DNA of 64,000 nucleotides, from NCBI GenBank assembly GCA_023374045.1, contig CM041779.1:806001-870000 (forward strand), in the 5' to 3' direction. Source of the stretch: Limonium bicolor. Its lineage: Eukaryota; Streptophyta; Magnoliopsida; Caryophyllales; Plumbaginaceae. Below the pieces are notes generated by a model that had not been told where the DNA came from, ran no database searches, and saw only the letters and a program-made list of their open reading frames with translations. A program made the position numbers and the translations under genes. This document shows, piece after piece, positions 46,997-59,139 of this stretch. The stretch's first letter is position 1. Each line of letters opens with the position of its first letter.

Positions 46997-49995
46997 TTTA
47001 TATAAGTATAACCGATTTAACCGAATTATTAAAAACCGTTCGGTTTTCGGTTAAATCGGTTATAACCGAATTAACCAAATTATATAAGTATAACCGATTT
47101 AACCGAAACCGAATTAACCGAAAACCAAAATTTTGAAGCCTCCTATAACCGATAACCGAACCGAATTAATTTTCGGTTATACGGTTAACCGAAATAACCA
47201 AAAAACCGAAATTGCATGGTAAAAACCGAAATATTTAAAACAAGCATATCACATACAGAATTGTGACAAGGTGTAATCTGCAATTTGCTCCACCTCTACA
47301 ACTTACACAAACTTTTAAATTTTACAAAAAATATCAGAAAACGAGCAAAAACGGTTCCAAAATAATAGTTTATCTTCACAACTTTCATGTTCCATCAACG
47401 ATCAATCTATCATGCATCCTTGTTCCTTCGCCTTGGTTATGTACCTGCATTAAACAACCATCCCAATAGTTCAGCTTTATGATGATTTTGTAAAGATTAA
47501 CAAGGAAAACGAACACTACATCCCTCTTAGATAATAGGATATGCCATTTCCAATAGTAAATAAACAAGATGAACAAAAATGGGAACCAGATAGCATACTG
47601 GAAGTAAACAAGCCAGTTCAGAAACAAAATGAGAGCAGAGGCATTAACATATTACCCACTTAAAACAGAGGGAAAGACATCAGTAGTTAATAAATAGTGA
47701 AGTAAACATAATACATAAATTCACCGTATCTCAATCTCTTGTATTCTACACAATACACAATGTCCTGATCACTTTTGATTCATGTAACTATTTCAATGAA
47801 CATGAAACAAACAAACTCTTATCAGTAGTCAGGAAGCTGTTTGAACTTTGAACTATCAGACTAACTTATATCAGAACATTACATTGCCATGTACAAAAAG
47901 AAATCTGGAAGCCAAACAAGATACTACTACTGTACTTATATAGTGAGTTGATCAATTGTAACAAAATAAAGTTGTTTTAACCACACACCATAACAACATC
48001 ATTCTAAAAGACACAAGCCAGTTCAGAAACAAAATGAGAGCAGAGGCATTAAACATATTACCCACTTAAAACAGAAGGCAAAGGCATCAGTAGTTAGTAA
48101 ATAGTGAAGTAAACATAATACATAAATTCACCGTATCATTCAGTGGACAGAATTATACACAGCAGTAGATCAATGTATTTCAGTACTTTAAAATTAAAAT
48201 CATACTAGAAAATGTTACTAAATAAAGTGCTCAATTAACAGACCATGAACTGCTTAAATATAGATCATAAACTGTAAAGATGGCATACTATTGCTATAAC
48301 TGGATTATAAGTCTGTTTAGAATGATTAACTTAGAAAGAATGTTATCCTTGTGTTGCAGTTAAGAAAGATTGACTTAGAAAGAATGTTATACTTGATAGT
48401 TTAGACCTCAATCTTACATTGTTGTACCACTAACTACTAGAAAATATCAATAATATAGGTTAGTTCATTGCATGATAGAATACAAATAGAGATACTAATA
48501 TACAAAACATATCCAATGAGAACAAAATCAAAATTAAAAATAGACTGAAGTAACTGGGCTATCTGTACTTATCCTATTCACAGATTGAAAATTACAAATG
48601 GATAACTGTTTTGAAGTCTACCAATTGTTGGAAGTATGTAGCAGGGTTGCAATAGAATCAGTCCCACTAAAACGCAGCCAATCAAAAGGAAAGATGAAAC
48701 TGGAACAAGTTATAAGCACATGAAATAAAGTTTGGTCTTCTTAACAAGTATGAAACCCAATCGAACTGAATCAAAGGTAGTGGAAGTATCCTAAAATCGC
48801 TGACAAGATATCCTGAGTGAAGATAAATTTATAGGTCACAAAAGCTTGTACACATTCGAACAAACTAAATGCAGGAATGAAGTTTAAAAGTCGAGTTTCC
48901 AGACCACATGGGCAATATAAGACAGCATCAGGCCCAACAAATGCATCAACCAGAAAGATTATAGTTTATATAATATATATCAACATTCTTAAGTTATAGG
49001 TTTGTCGGGATTATGTTATTAAAACTTGTCTAATTTTGCTTTAATCTGTTCAATTCAGCTCAGTTAAAAAATAGTTTCAGTTACCCCTAAATCTTTCTTT
49101 TCACCTCACGGATCCAGCAACTGGAACAAAACAAGAAAACAAAGAAACTCTATAGCAACTCTGGCAGGTTCTGTACTTCTGTTATAATATTTGGGTTACG
49201 ACAGGCAGGCTACGCATTATTAGAATAAATAGGATTTAGGAGCAGTTAGAATGAAAATGAAGTACAAAATTTTGCTCACCACTTGAAGAAGCAAGAACCC
49301 TAAGAAGATTACGATGCGGCTCACCAGAACTAGCGTTTCCAACTTTAAAGCTTCGAATAATAAAAAATCAAGATGAAAAGAAGTTAGGGTTGGTTTCAGG
49401 ATGCGAAATCAGAAACGACATTTAAGAAAGAATGTGGAATTAACTTTCACCTTAATGTTCCAGTTTGGGTGCGAATGAACCCAGCCAGTTTGAGTTCGAG
49501 AGAAGAAGATTACAATGTCGATTGTCGAACGCCGCCCTCTTGTGGCTTAGCGAGAGTCGAGACGAGAGAAGAGATTGCTAATTACAATCGAGAGAAGAAG
49601 ATTGGGAGAGTTGAGATGAGAGAACTGGATTAATGCGAATGAGAGTTAAGAGACGACTGGGAAGTGGGAATTGGATTTGGGAGAGACGACTCAGACGAGA
49701 GAGAGCGAGAGACGGCGATGCAATGCGAGAGATTTTTTAGGGTTAGTATGTCTGTGACATTTGACTTTGAGAAGAGAGGGTTACTACTTGTGCCCCGGAC
49801 AAACTGGATTAGTAATATATGTTTTATATTTCGGTTTTCGGTTAACCGAATTTCCACACATATAAAACCGAAAACCGAACCGAAAAATTTCAGGTATAAC
49901 CGAAAAACCGAATTACACAAAATCGGTTAAAATTTTCGGTTAAAAAAACCAAATTAATTTTGGTTTTCGGGTTTAACCAAATTAACCTAACCTAA
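46997..49995. other. About 3 kb noncoding cargo inside CACTA-2
   Basis: Both edges are rich in CGGTTAACCGAA/TTCGGTTAACCG words (46,997-47,240 and 49,825-49,985). The right edge ends AATGGACAGCCCTA, which resembles a TIR of a small DNA transposon; no matching left terminus is seen. The interior has no long frame. A block of about 125 bases occurs twice in direct orientation (about 47,609-47,731 and 48,015-48,138). The segment near 49,270-49,760 is purine-rich and looks like the 5' end of a gene read on the minus strand. It may be a captured host fragment or a non-autonomous element. The function is unknown. Confidence 0.45.
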
Positions 49996-50068
49996 TGGAC
50001 AGCCCTATATCTTCGGCAGTCCCTGTCGGGACTGTCCATGATTGTTAAATCTCACACCTAGGGTGTGA

Positions 50069-50227
50069 ATGTGTTTTTAATATGTACTGTATTGATTATT
50101 TCTGCAGTATCTCTTTATTGTTCTTCGAATGCGTATATTATTAATTAATATCATAATATCGTGCATTTGAAGAACTGTAGGGAGATGCTGCCGAAAGTTT
50201 CAATAAATTACATATTAAAAACACGTT
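50069..50227. promoter_or_regulatory. Foldback just upstream of the CACTA-2 transposase gene
   Basis: The arms GTGTTTTTAATATGTA...GAATGC (50,069-50,131) and GCATTTGAAGAAC...ACATATTAAAAACAC (50,163-50,226) are inverted copies. The transposase start is 118 bases downstream, with a CATATAAATAGC box at about 50,325. The foldback may be a promoter element of CACTA-2 or a separate MITE. Confidence 0.5.
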
Positions 50228-50343
50228 CATCGGTGGGATTTAATACTCATGGATGGATTTAGGTTGATAAGATACAAAGTGTAAAGACTCTGCCACGGGT
50301 GACGGTATGAAATGGCTGCCTTCATATAAATAGCTAGAAGGAG

Positions 50344-53300
50344 ATGGAACGTTCGTGGATTTATAGCGGAAATTTGGACGACAAGTTTTTAGAAGGAGTT
50401 GATAAGTTATGCACGGTGTTGGCGAACAATCTGAAACCTACAGACAAGGGATACATATTTTGTCCGTGTATCGACTGCCAAAACAATCTGAGATATCGCG
50501 ACGTTGAAACAATTAAGGAACATCTGATCCGCCGCGGTTTTACAAATTTCCAAGACATAATCCGATGGCATAGTCAGAGTACGTTCGATGTTATTAAGCC
50601 TGACAAAGGGGGTAATGGTCAGGCAAACACAGAAACAGAACTCGGAGATGATACAGTTGCTTGTGATCCAGATGACGTTACAGATGACGTTGAGCCAGAT
50701 TTCTGGGACGATGACATTGAGACTATGCTCGAAGATGTAGAGCGACATCACTCTAACACGCCAGACAAGTATGAAAAATTGTTGGATTCATCCAAAACAC
50801 CATTGTACCCCGGGTGTGACCCTACAAAGTTAAGCAAGTTGAGTGTCGTCCTCAAGCTATTCAACTTGAAAGCGAAACATGGCTGGAGCGACGTAAGTTT
50901 CACTGCCCTCCTGGAACTATTGAAATATGTTCTTCTGGTGGACAACGTTTTACCAACGACTACGTACTCAGCCAAAAAACTGATGTGCCCAATGGGTATG
51001 GAGTACCAGAAAATTCATGCTTGTCTAAATGGTTGCATGCTGTTTTGGAAATCGGATGAATTTGCTAAAAGCTGTTCAGCATGTGGAGCATCACGGTATT
51101 TGAAGAAACAACAAACTCACATCAGCGATAGTAAGAAAGGTTCACCAGCTAAGGTACTGTGGTACCTGCCCATCATTCCAAGGTTCAGACGTTTGTTCTC
51201 CATTGAGAAAGACGTAGAGAATCTTCGGTGGCATTCAGTTCACAGGAAAAAGGATGGCAGATTGAGACATCCTGCTGATGCACCACAGTGGAGAAACATA
51301 GACATAAAATTTCCTGAGTTTGGTAACGAACCGAGAAACCTAAGGCTAGGCTTGTGCACGGATGGGATGAACCCTTATGGTACTTTGAGTAGCATACACA
51401 GTACCTGGCCTGTGTTTTTGGTTATTTACAATCTACCGCCGTGGTTATGCATGAAACCAAGACACATCTTGTTGTCTTTGTTAATATCGGGTCCAAAGCA
51501 ACCGGGCAACAAAATTGATGTATTCCTACAACCTTTGATAGAGGATCTACAACTCTTGTGGAATGAATGGGCTACAGTTTACGACTCATTCAGCAAAGAG
51601 GACTTCAATTTGCGTCCTATGTTGTACTGCACAATCAATGATTTCCCCGCCTATGGTAATCTTTTAGGCTATTCAATCAAGGGGGTGTTGGTGTGTCCGA
51701 TTTGTGGTGAAAACACTTGTAACATTCGCTTGAAACATAGTGGCAAAAACGTGTACATGGGCCACTGAAAAATGCTTCCAAAAGGACATAAGTATCGAAA
51801 GATGGCAAAAGAGTTCGATGGGAAAACTGATCATAGCGTGGCGCGCCAGCCTTTGACAGGTATTGAAATTTATAAAAAGTTGGATAATATTGTCAACAAC
51901 TTTGGGCCGCCAACCAAAAGTGGTGAAAAAAGTGTCTGGAAAAAGAAATCAATTTTTTGGGAACTCTAGTACTGACAACATCTGGAGGTTAGACATTGTA
52001 TCGATGGGATGCATGTCGAGAAAAACGTGGGTGAAAGTATCACTAGCACCCTTTTGAACATAAAAGGAAAGACAAAGGATCATTTGAAAGGAAGAAAAGA
52101 TTTAATTGAGTTGGGCATACGCACAGAGCTTGGCCCGCAAGAACTTGGAAAATGCACATTCTTGCCTCTTGCCTGTCACACTCTATCTAAAGAAGAGAAA
52201 CATAGTCTATGCAGTACCCTTTACAACATCAAGGTGCCTTCAGAATACTCCTCAAACATAAGAAGCCTAGTGTCCATGACAGATTTCAAATTAGTAGGAA
52301 TGAAATCTCACGATTATCATGTCCTACTTCAAGAATTTTTGCCAATTGCATTACGTGGGATCTTGCCAGATGCTGTCAGACACACAATCACAAACATCAG
52401 TGTCTTCCTCAAATCCATTTCGTCTAAAGTTCTTGATGTGGACACTCTGACTAAACTACAAAAGGATCTCATTGTGACAATGTGCCAGCTGGAGATGTAT
52501 TTTCCTCCATCGTTCTTTGACATATTGATACATCTCCTCGTGCATCTTGTAAGAGAGATTCTGATGTGTGGTCCTTTGTACCTTTGCTACATGTATTCGT
52601 TCGAAAGGTACATGGGTGTCCTGAAGAAGATGAAGAATCGTCATCACCCAGAGGGTAGTATTATAGAGGGCACTATCACAGAGGAAGTTGTAGACTTCTG
52701 CACCAATTACCTATAAGGTGTCGATACCATTGGACTTCCACGTTCTAGACACAAGGGCAGATTGAAGGGTGTTGGCACGGTTGGACGGAAACTGAAAAGA
52801 ATTGACATAGACACTCTTAACATAGCTCATTTAGTTGTGCTAAGTCATCTTGAAGATGTCGAACCATATTTTGATGAACACTTGTGCGTTTTAAGATCAT
52901 AATATCCAGACATGAGTGACGCTAGACTACAAAATGAGCAGAATAGGACATTTGTCAGATGGTTCAAAGATAGAGTGTTATCCGATCAGTCCACGAATGT
53001 GCCTGAACTGATTAAAGTAATTGCATTTGGACCAAATCTGGATGTAATTTCTTATGAGGGGTACGATGTCAACTGATTCACCTTTTTCACAGAACGTCAG
53101 GATCACAAGTCAACGAATCAAAACAGTGGCGTAGAGCTTGAAGATTATCAAAACTTATATGACATCGGTGTTGTGGGTCACAGTCCAGTCTCAGTAAAAT
53201 AATCATATTTTGGTGTTATATAATACATCTAGGTATTGGACTACAACAGCTACGAAATGTGTGTTTTCCGTTGTAACTGCGTTAACCACAATCATGGCTA

Positions 53301-53607
53301 CCGTGAGGAGGAGCATGGTATGAAACTGGTTGATCTGTCTAGAGCTACTCCCACGGTTGAGCCATTCGTTGTTGGGACAAAGGTTAAGCAAATATTTTAT
53401 GTAACTGATCCCTGTAATCCTAGATGGTCTGTGGTGCTTAAAGGGAGAAGAGGAATAGTTGGTGTGGATGGTGTGGTTGATGAGGATGAGTATGACGTAG
53501 AAGATGAACCTCCAACTGTTCATATTTCATTGGAAGAGACTGAGGTCACAAGTCATCGTGAGTATATACGATCAGACCATAACGAGGGAATGTGGATTGA
53601 GAGATAA
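50344..53607 (+). pseudogene. CACTA-2 TNP2-type transposase gene, broken
   Basis: The first 474 residues are open (to 51,768). They hold the transposase-associated domain (WIYSGNLDDKFLEGVDKL, YIFCPCIDCQNN, HLIRRGF) and the TNP2 core (LFNLKAKHGWSDVSFTALLELL, LRLGLCTDGMNPYGT, WPVFLVIYNLPPWLCMK, WNEWATVYDSF, YGNLLGYSIKG). A CGA-to-TGA-type stop at about 51,766 ends it, but the frame goes on (MLPKGHKYRKMAKEFDGK). Further stops lie at 51,967-51,975, with a frame change before RHCIDGMHVEKNV. DUF4218 covers 52,100-52,900. After an intron, DUF4216 (NHGYREEEHGMKLVDLSR, VTDPCNPRWSVVLKGR) ends at 53,607. TNP2 proteins cut and join CACTA ends. This copy cannot make the full protein. Confidence 0.88.
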
Positions 53608-53730
53608 TGGTGTATGTAAGTTATTACTATTAAAATTTATTATGAAATTAACAATCTTTTACTTCTTGCTTGTATATGACCATTATGAAATGCTTAATTT
53701 AATTCAAATTTTCTTTCAATCCTTGCAAGC

Positions 53731-56700
53731 ATGGCTGATGAAGAGGAGTGGTTATTTTGCCGCGAGTTCGAAGATGAGCAGCAAGGGGTACCGGTTCCTT
53801 CTACCAGTGCCGCTACTACTGCTGGCCCTTCTACATCTGCCGCAGCTGCTGCTGGCCTTCTATAGCTCTCACTACTGTTGTTGGCCTTCCATGAGTGCCC
53901 TTCTATGAGTGCTACTCAAAGAGAGGTAGAGGTCCGACCCGCGGGCTGAAGCTGCAGAAACCGGATGAGATCAGTCTTCTCTGGGACAAATATGGGAGGT
54001 ATTGTGGGGGCAGCAGATCAGAGTTCGCTAGTATGCTAGGGACTCTGTCCAGATCACATTGCTGCATCAACCACAAATGGCCACAAGTCCCGAAAGAAGT
54101 TAAGGAGACCATCTGGAAGAAGGTGCAAGAACGATACAAGATCCCAGACGAAGTGAAGAAGACCGTTCTTTTGCGGTGGGCGGCAAAGCTAAATCATTCC
54201 GCCACTACTTGGTGGATAACTGGATCACCAGGGTGCCCCCACGCGAGCCTCCGCCGTATGTCGTGTACAACGGCATGATCACTGAAGAGGAGTGGAAGGA
54301 GTTCGTTGAGCAGCACTCCACCCCCGAGTTCAGGGTATGTTTGTGTGTACTCTTTTCTGAATTAATGCTCATAATGATTTATCCCTGATTTTCTAATTAA
54401 TTTTCTGTTGTACTGTCTTAACAGTAAAGACAAGAACAAGCACGGCAAAACCGTGAAGCTAATCTCCACCCCCACACCATGGGACGAAGGGGATATATGG
54501 GCAGCCTCGAGGGATGGAAAGAAGCTGGTTTGCTGACGCAGAGGAACGAGGATGGCAGTGAATGCCCGATCGAGGATGTCTCTGAGGCGAGGAGGGTGCA
54601 GATGTTCATACTGGGACGCCAGACAACGACCAGCGAAGGTCAGAGGATATTTCGTCATGCTACGACGGAACAACTGGCTAACCAAATTGTAAGTGTTTGA
54701 AATTAAGTAGCTGTTAAATAATTTACTTATATAGTCAAGTGTTTGTTGATCTTAAATTTAGTGCTAACTTCTTTGACAATTGGACAGTATGAAGCGGCAC
54801 AGAGAGGAGAAGTAGACATACACGCTCCTCCTTCTCAAGACGACGCTCTCAATCAAGCGCTTGGGAAGAAGGATCACCCGGGGCGTGTTAGAGGATTTGG
54901 GGGAGAAGTACGTCAGAAGCACGTATTCCCGCCATCTGCTAGGAAGGGTCAGATGAATGCTGCTGAAGTCGAGGCGATGGTAGATCGTAAGTTCGCTGCT
55001 GAGCGCCAAGCTAATGAGGAGAAACTGGCTGCTGAGCGCCGGGCTTACGAGGAGAGGCTGCAGGAAGCGTTGAATTCGATCGCACATGCGACTACTCAGC
55101 AGCAGCATGATCCTCCTCGACCGTCTTCCTCGTCCAGTTGTGCTCCGGCCGCTGACCCGTACCCGTTTGCCAACATCCAGGTTAGCTTTGTTTAACTATT
55201 TTCTCCTTAAATAAAGTCCTTTAAATAGTATTAGATTGGACTCACTTATTTATTTCACGTATTATCTATGTTTATTAAAGGAGCAAAAAAATGCCGTCTC
55301 CAAATACCATTAGACGGGCACCCTGTAGATGTGGCCTACGGGACGGTGTTGCCATCAGGTCCACTCACGCTCATCAGTTTCGTACGTCTACCCGCATTCT
55401 ACGCGCGTGTGACCTTGGACCTGATAATTGATGGATTTGAGAATGCATACCTTCCAATGGCGTTTGACAACAAATGCACGCTGATTGAAGCGAAGGGAGA
55501 CATATTGCCCTGGCCAGCATGTTATATTGTTGTCACCGATGAGGTAAGACTGTTTGACAACCATTTAGTATCTAATAAAATCCATTATTTAGCATTAAGT
55601 GTCTAATATAATCCATTATAGATCCCTGAGCTTCCTCGCCGCGTATCCCGGCCCAGAGAAGAAGAGATCAGCGCGCCGGCGGATCCTGTCAGAAGTACAA
55701 GGGTATGTTCTAGATAAATGTTTAATGTTACTATAATAATCAATTAGTAATTATCTTTACATTTATGCTTTATTGTTTGTGTGTGAAGGGTAAGAATCCA
55801 GTGACTCGGGGTGCGAAAAGTAAGAATCCAGCCCGTCCGGGCTCGCACCAGGACTTCTGAGGCGCCTAAAGTAAGTTCTCACTGCCAGCAAAAACTTATT
55901 AACACTTGGGCCTCGTCAGATGAATCTCTACGACAAGATCATTCGAAGTCACCTCAAACTATCAACTTCATGATGACGCTTCCAAAGTCGTTTTTCACTA
56001 CGAAGAAGATATGACCACGGCGATCAACTTTGGGGACATCAGAGAGATGATGTGTGGAGATTACCTGAACATTAACATTATTCAAGCTTATCTAAGTAAG
56101 TGTTCTTTCCTCATACTGTAAAAACATATAGAATAAGTATCTATGAAGTTGCATTGGCTAACTTTTTATAGTACATGTGATATAATAGAGGTCTACTTGA
56201 GAGATGTCATGAGAAGAACATCACCTCCATTACTGCGGTGTGCCTGGAGCGTTTATCGTTCGACTCAGTCAATAGGGACCCGGGGAGGTTTATGGAATAC
56301 ATGAGTCATTGCTTCAATGTTGCTGATGAACAGAAAAAATTATTTATTCTAATGCCGTATCACCAAACGTGAGTTCTGATATAAAATTACATACTAATTA
56401 GCTAACTTTTTTACCTTCATTTCTCATTTCATTTTGTATTTGAAATTGTAGCCACCACTGGGCTTTGTTTATCTTCTGCACTGCCACCGCTACTCTGCTC
56501 GTTCTAGATCCACTAGGGCAGTGGACAGAATTCAACACTGAAGACTTAATCAAAACGTAAGTTTTTTTACTATTTAATTATTTGTAAGTTTTTTGAACCA
56601 AAATTAATGTACTCGTTCATTTTGCTTAACTTTTTTTAATATATGTCACAGTTGTTACAGTAAAACCACTCAGGCAGAGTTTGCTGAAATGACCGTCGAT

Positions 56701-57085
56701 TACATCAAGGTTTGGTAATTCATGTATTTCATTCGTGCTGCTTATCTTTATACAATTGTTTTACATTTGTGAATTTTGGTGATTTAGTGCCCTACCCAAA
56801 AGGATTCTAGGAGTTGCGGGTACTACGTGATGCGGTATATGTACGAGTTCTGCGGGTACTTCCCAGCATTTCAGAACTCTAGAGACAAGGTAATACGAAC
56901 GCTATCTTGTATTTAATTCTTTTCGGCAGATTTTTTGTGTCTTTATCTTAATCTCATTATGGGTTCCATTCCTTTTCTTGTTCCAGATTAAAGAGCATTT
57001 TGCCCAATCCTCGACTTACAGTGCAAAAGACTTGTATCATGTCAGAGAGAGCATGGCAGCCTTATTTATGAGAATGGAGTGGTAG
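53731..57085 (+). CDS. CACTA-2 accessory gene: Transposase_24, DUF8039, Ulp1-like C48 protease
   Basis: A multi-exon gene that starts near MADEEEWLFCREFEDEQQG (53,731). Exons seen: 53,895-54,332 (RGRGPTRGLKLQKPDE, a frame change near 54,190, then HYLVDNWITRVPPREPPPY); 54,426-54,690; 54,787-55,182 (ALGKKDHPGRVRGFGGEV, Transposase_24 mark, then a Glu/Ala-rich coiled coil); 55,272-55,540 (DUF8039, KCRLQIPLDGHPVDVAYGTV); small exons to about 56,370; then the protease. The protease has HHWALF (catalytic His, about 56,452), VLDPLG (Asp) and QKDSRSCGYYVMRYMYEF (Gln and Cys, 56,796-56,850), and ends ALFMRMEW at 57,085. All C48 triad positions look kept. The 5' exons carry at least one stop (near 53,864) and one frameshift, so the whole is likely not functional. 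Its role in transposition is unknown. Confidence 0.72.
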
Positions 57086-57413
57086 ACTAGCTAGCTAGCT
57101 TTTTGTATATATTGTAGTGGCATGAAACTGAAATGATCACAGTTAATGAATTGCTAGCTGCTGTAACAGATTCTGCTGTATTGAATATTTTTTGTTGCTG
57201 TAACAGATTCAGCTGTAACAGATTTTCGATCTGGTGTATATTAGATGTTATCTCTGTTGCAATTGTGCGCAGAGAATGAATTTGTGTTGTTGCTATTTGA
57301 TTCAGGTGTTTGAATTGTGCAGTTTCTGCACATCTGTTGCTCTGATGCCCTCTGTTGCATATCTGTTATAATTCTGGCTCTGTTGCAATTGTGTAGCTTT
57401 GTAATAAAAAATA
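57086..57413. other. CACTA-2 3' untranslated region
   Basis: T-rich DNA with repeated GCTGTAACAGATT and TCTGTTGC words. No gene. Confidence 0.5.
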
Positions 57414-57672
57414 CACTTTACATTACGGTTATTGGTAAAACCGTAATCTAAAGTCCTTTGGGGCGCGCGCGCCAAAGGACTTTACATTACGGTTTTACCA
57501 ATAACCGTAATGTAAAGTCCATGACACGCGGGATGGAAAAGGGCCTTTAATTACGGTTTTAAACCATAATTAAAGACGTCACCGTCTTTAATGACGCCCG
57601 CGTAGACTACGGTCCAGAACCGTAATTATACACGGTTTTGGACCGTAATTAAATGCTTCCGTTCCACCAGTG
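57414..57672. repeat. CACTA-2 right subterminal palindrome and TIR
   Basis: ACTTTACATTACGG-TTATTGGTAAAACCG and its inverted copy flank a GGGGCGCGCGCGCC centre at about 57,460-57,475, giving a stem of about 50 base pairs. More ATTACGGTT words lie in both orientations up to the terminus. The terminal 20 bases are the exact complement of the left TIR. Confidence 0.85.
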
Positions 57673-57675
57673 CCT

Positions 57676-58982
57676 TTCCTTGACCCGGGGTTTCCAAAAA
57701 GTTTTCTTATCCCTATGTTAACCCCCTAACCCCACTGCTCGGCCTGGATGATCTTTCTTTCCAAGCACACTAGACAGCTGGTCATCATGTTGATCAGGAA
57801 CCCAAGTCCCTTGGGTAACTTGCTAATTCAGCTCACCCTTTAGAATTAAATGCATAAAAATTTTATAACAAATTTTAAGATTATAAAAATAAATTTGTAG
57901 AAAAATTTAAAAGTAAAGAAAAGTACTTACCATCTTCTCAACATTTCCTTCGTCTTCTTGAAGGGATATAGACGCTCTCCAATTTTCGGGTCTTTCTTAG
58001 TATGTGAAAGCTTCCAAAATGTACCCCGTAGCTGGTGCTCATCCAGAGTGCTCATATCCGATGGCAACTCCCCTTCTGCCATCCATTGAGACACTCTTCT
58101 ATTAACCCCCTTGGCACCCAACACATGACGATATTCATTCTTCTTTGCATTCGCTGATTGGGTGTCACGATACTCCTGTTATCAAGTAAACATACAATTA
58201 AGATGATTAAAAATATACATATGTAAACATATATATAATTGATTATTTAAAATTTAGTACGTACCTTCGTCTCCATGTTCTTAGCATAGAACTCCTACCA
58301 CTTCGCTTAAGTTATTGGTGTGTAGATCTCCCAAGGCTGACGTGTGTCGCCGTCAGGCCTCTTAAACTTTTTGGTGATGAACCACTTAACGAGATCATGC
58401 TCGTGATCTGAAAATTTCTTGCGCACCATCCCTTTGACCATGGTGTAGTACTCACTTTCGACAGTTATTTGATATCGTTTCTGTATATTACCATAAATGA
58501 AACAAATGTTAGTAATGGATACCTACAAATTGTATCAAAAAATACTTTAATTATTGTTTATTTACCTGTTCGATCTTAAACATCTGCTTCTTCAGTCCTA
58601 CGTCAACCTGAGGCCAGGTGAGAGTGATATCACAATACTCTCGCACTATGATGTCTAGCTCCATAGTGAAGTCTCCAGCCCATTCCTCAGTCAGTTATAG
58701 ATACTCATTCAACTACAACGGTTTTGACTCAATCTTTTTCGCCCTGAGAGATTTCGTAGGACCTCGCGGTTTTACATTACTAATAGGTGGGATTTGTGAT
58801 CCAGAAGGTCCAACCTCTGTGTCCTCAGCTGGCACAGTGGACACCCTAATCTCATCTAGGCCATGAACCCCCTTATCAGCTCGGGCCTGTGACTTACGGC
58901 CTTTCCCTCCACGTGTTTGCTTCTTCTTTGGTCGGGATGCGTCTGTCAGAAACTCGCCGATCAGGTCATCCATATCATCCAT
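57676..58982 (-). pseudogene. CACTA-1 accessory gene, 5' half
   Basis: It starts MDDMDDLIGEFLTDASRPKKKQTRGGKG at 58,982 and includes KPRGPTKSLRAKKIESKPL. After introns it continues with an exon at 58,124-57,927 (VNRRVSQWMAEGELPSDMSTLDEHQLRGTFWKLSHTKKD, Transposase_24-like) and a last exon with VLGKKDHPGRAVGLGG. A stop follows this motif. The CACTA-2 insertion comes about 50 bases later, and the gene resumes at 22,903. The matching ALGKKDHPGRVRGFGG in CACTA-2 shows the two elements are related but not the same family. Confidence 0.72.
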
Positions 58983-59139
58983 TTAACTGTCTACAAAGAT
59001 AAACAATACGATACTAATAACAACACAACAAATAATGTAAAAAATACATAATAAGTCATCATAAATATTCCAAAAATATTATTAAACGAACAAGCAAACA
59101 ATAAAATATTATTGTTTAATTACCTAACAAACAAACATA

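Larger units (their letters stand above)
22904..57672 (+). mobile_element. CACTA-2: CACTA element inserted in CACTA-1
   Basis: The left end is CACTGGTGGAACGGAAGCAT and the right end is its exact reverse complement. The flanks are CCT at 22,901-22,903 and 57,673-57,675, the 3-base duplication expected for CACTA. Subterminal arrays of TTTAGATTACGGTT-like words lie at both ends. The genes are on the plus strand: transposase at 50,344-53,607 and accessory protein at 53,731-57,085. Without the Tekay element it is about 11.3 kb. It was inserted in the accessory gene of CACTA-1, in the opposite orientation. Confidence 0.92.

Noticed and set aside
47385..47627. Hydrophobic minus-strand frame of 80 residues in the CACTA-2 cargo
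   Set aside because: AT-rich DNA gives Phe/Ile-rich frames by chance, and there is no family match or splice support.
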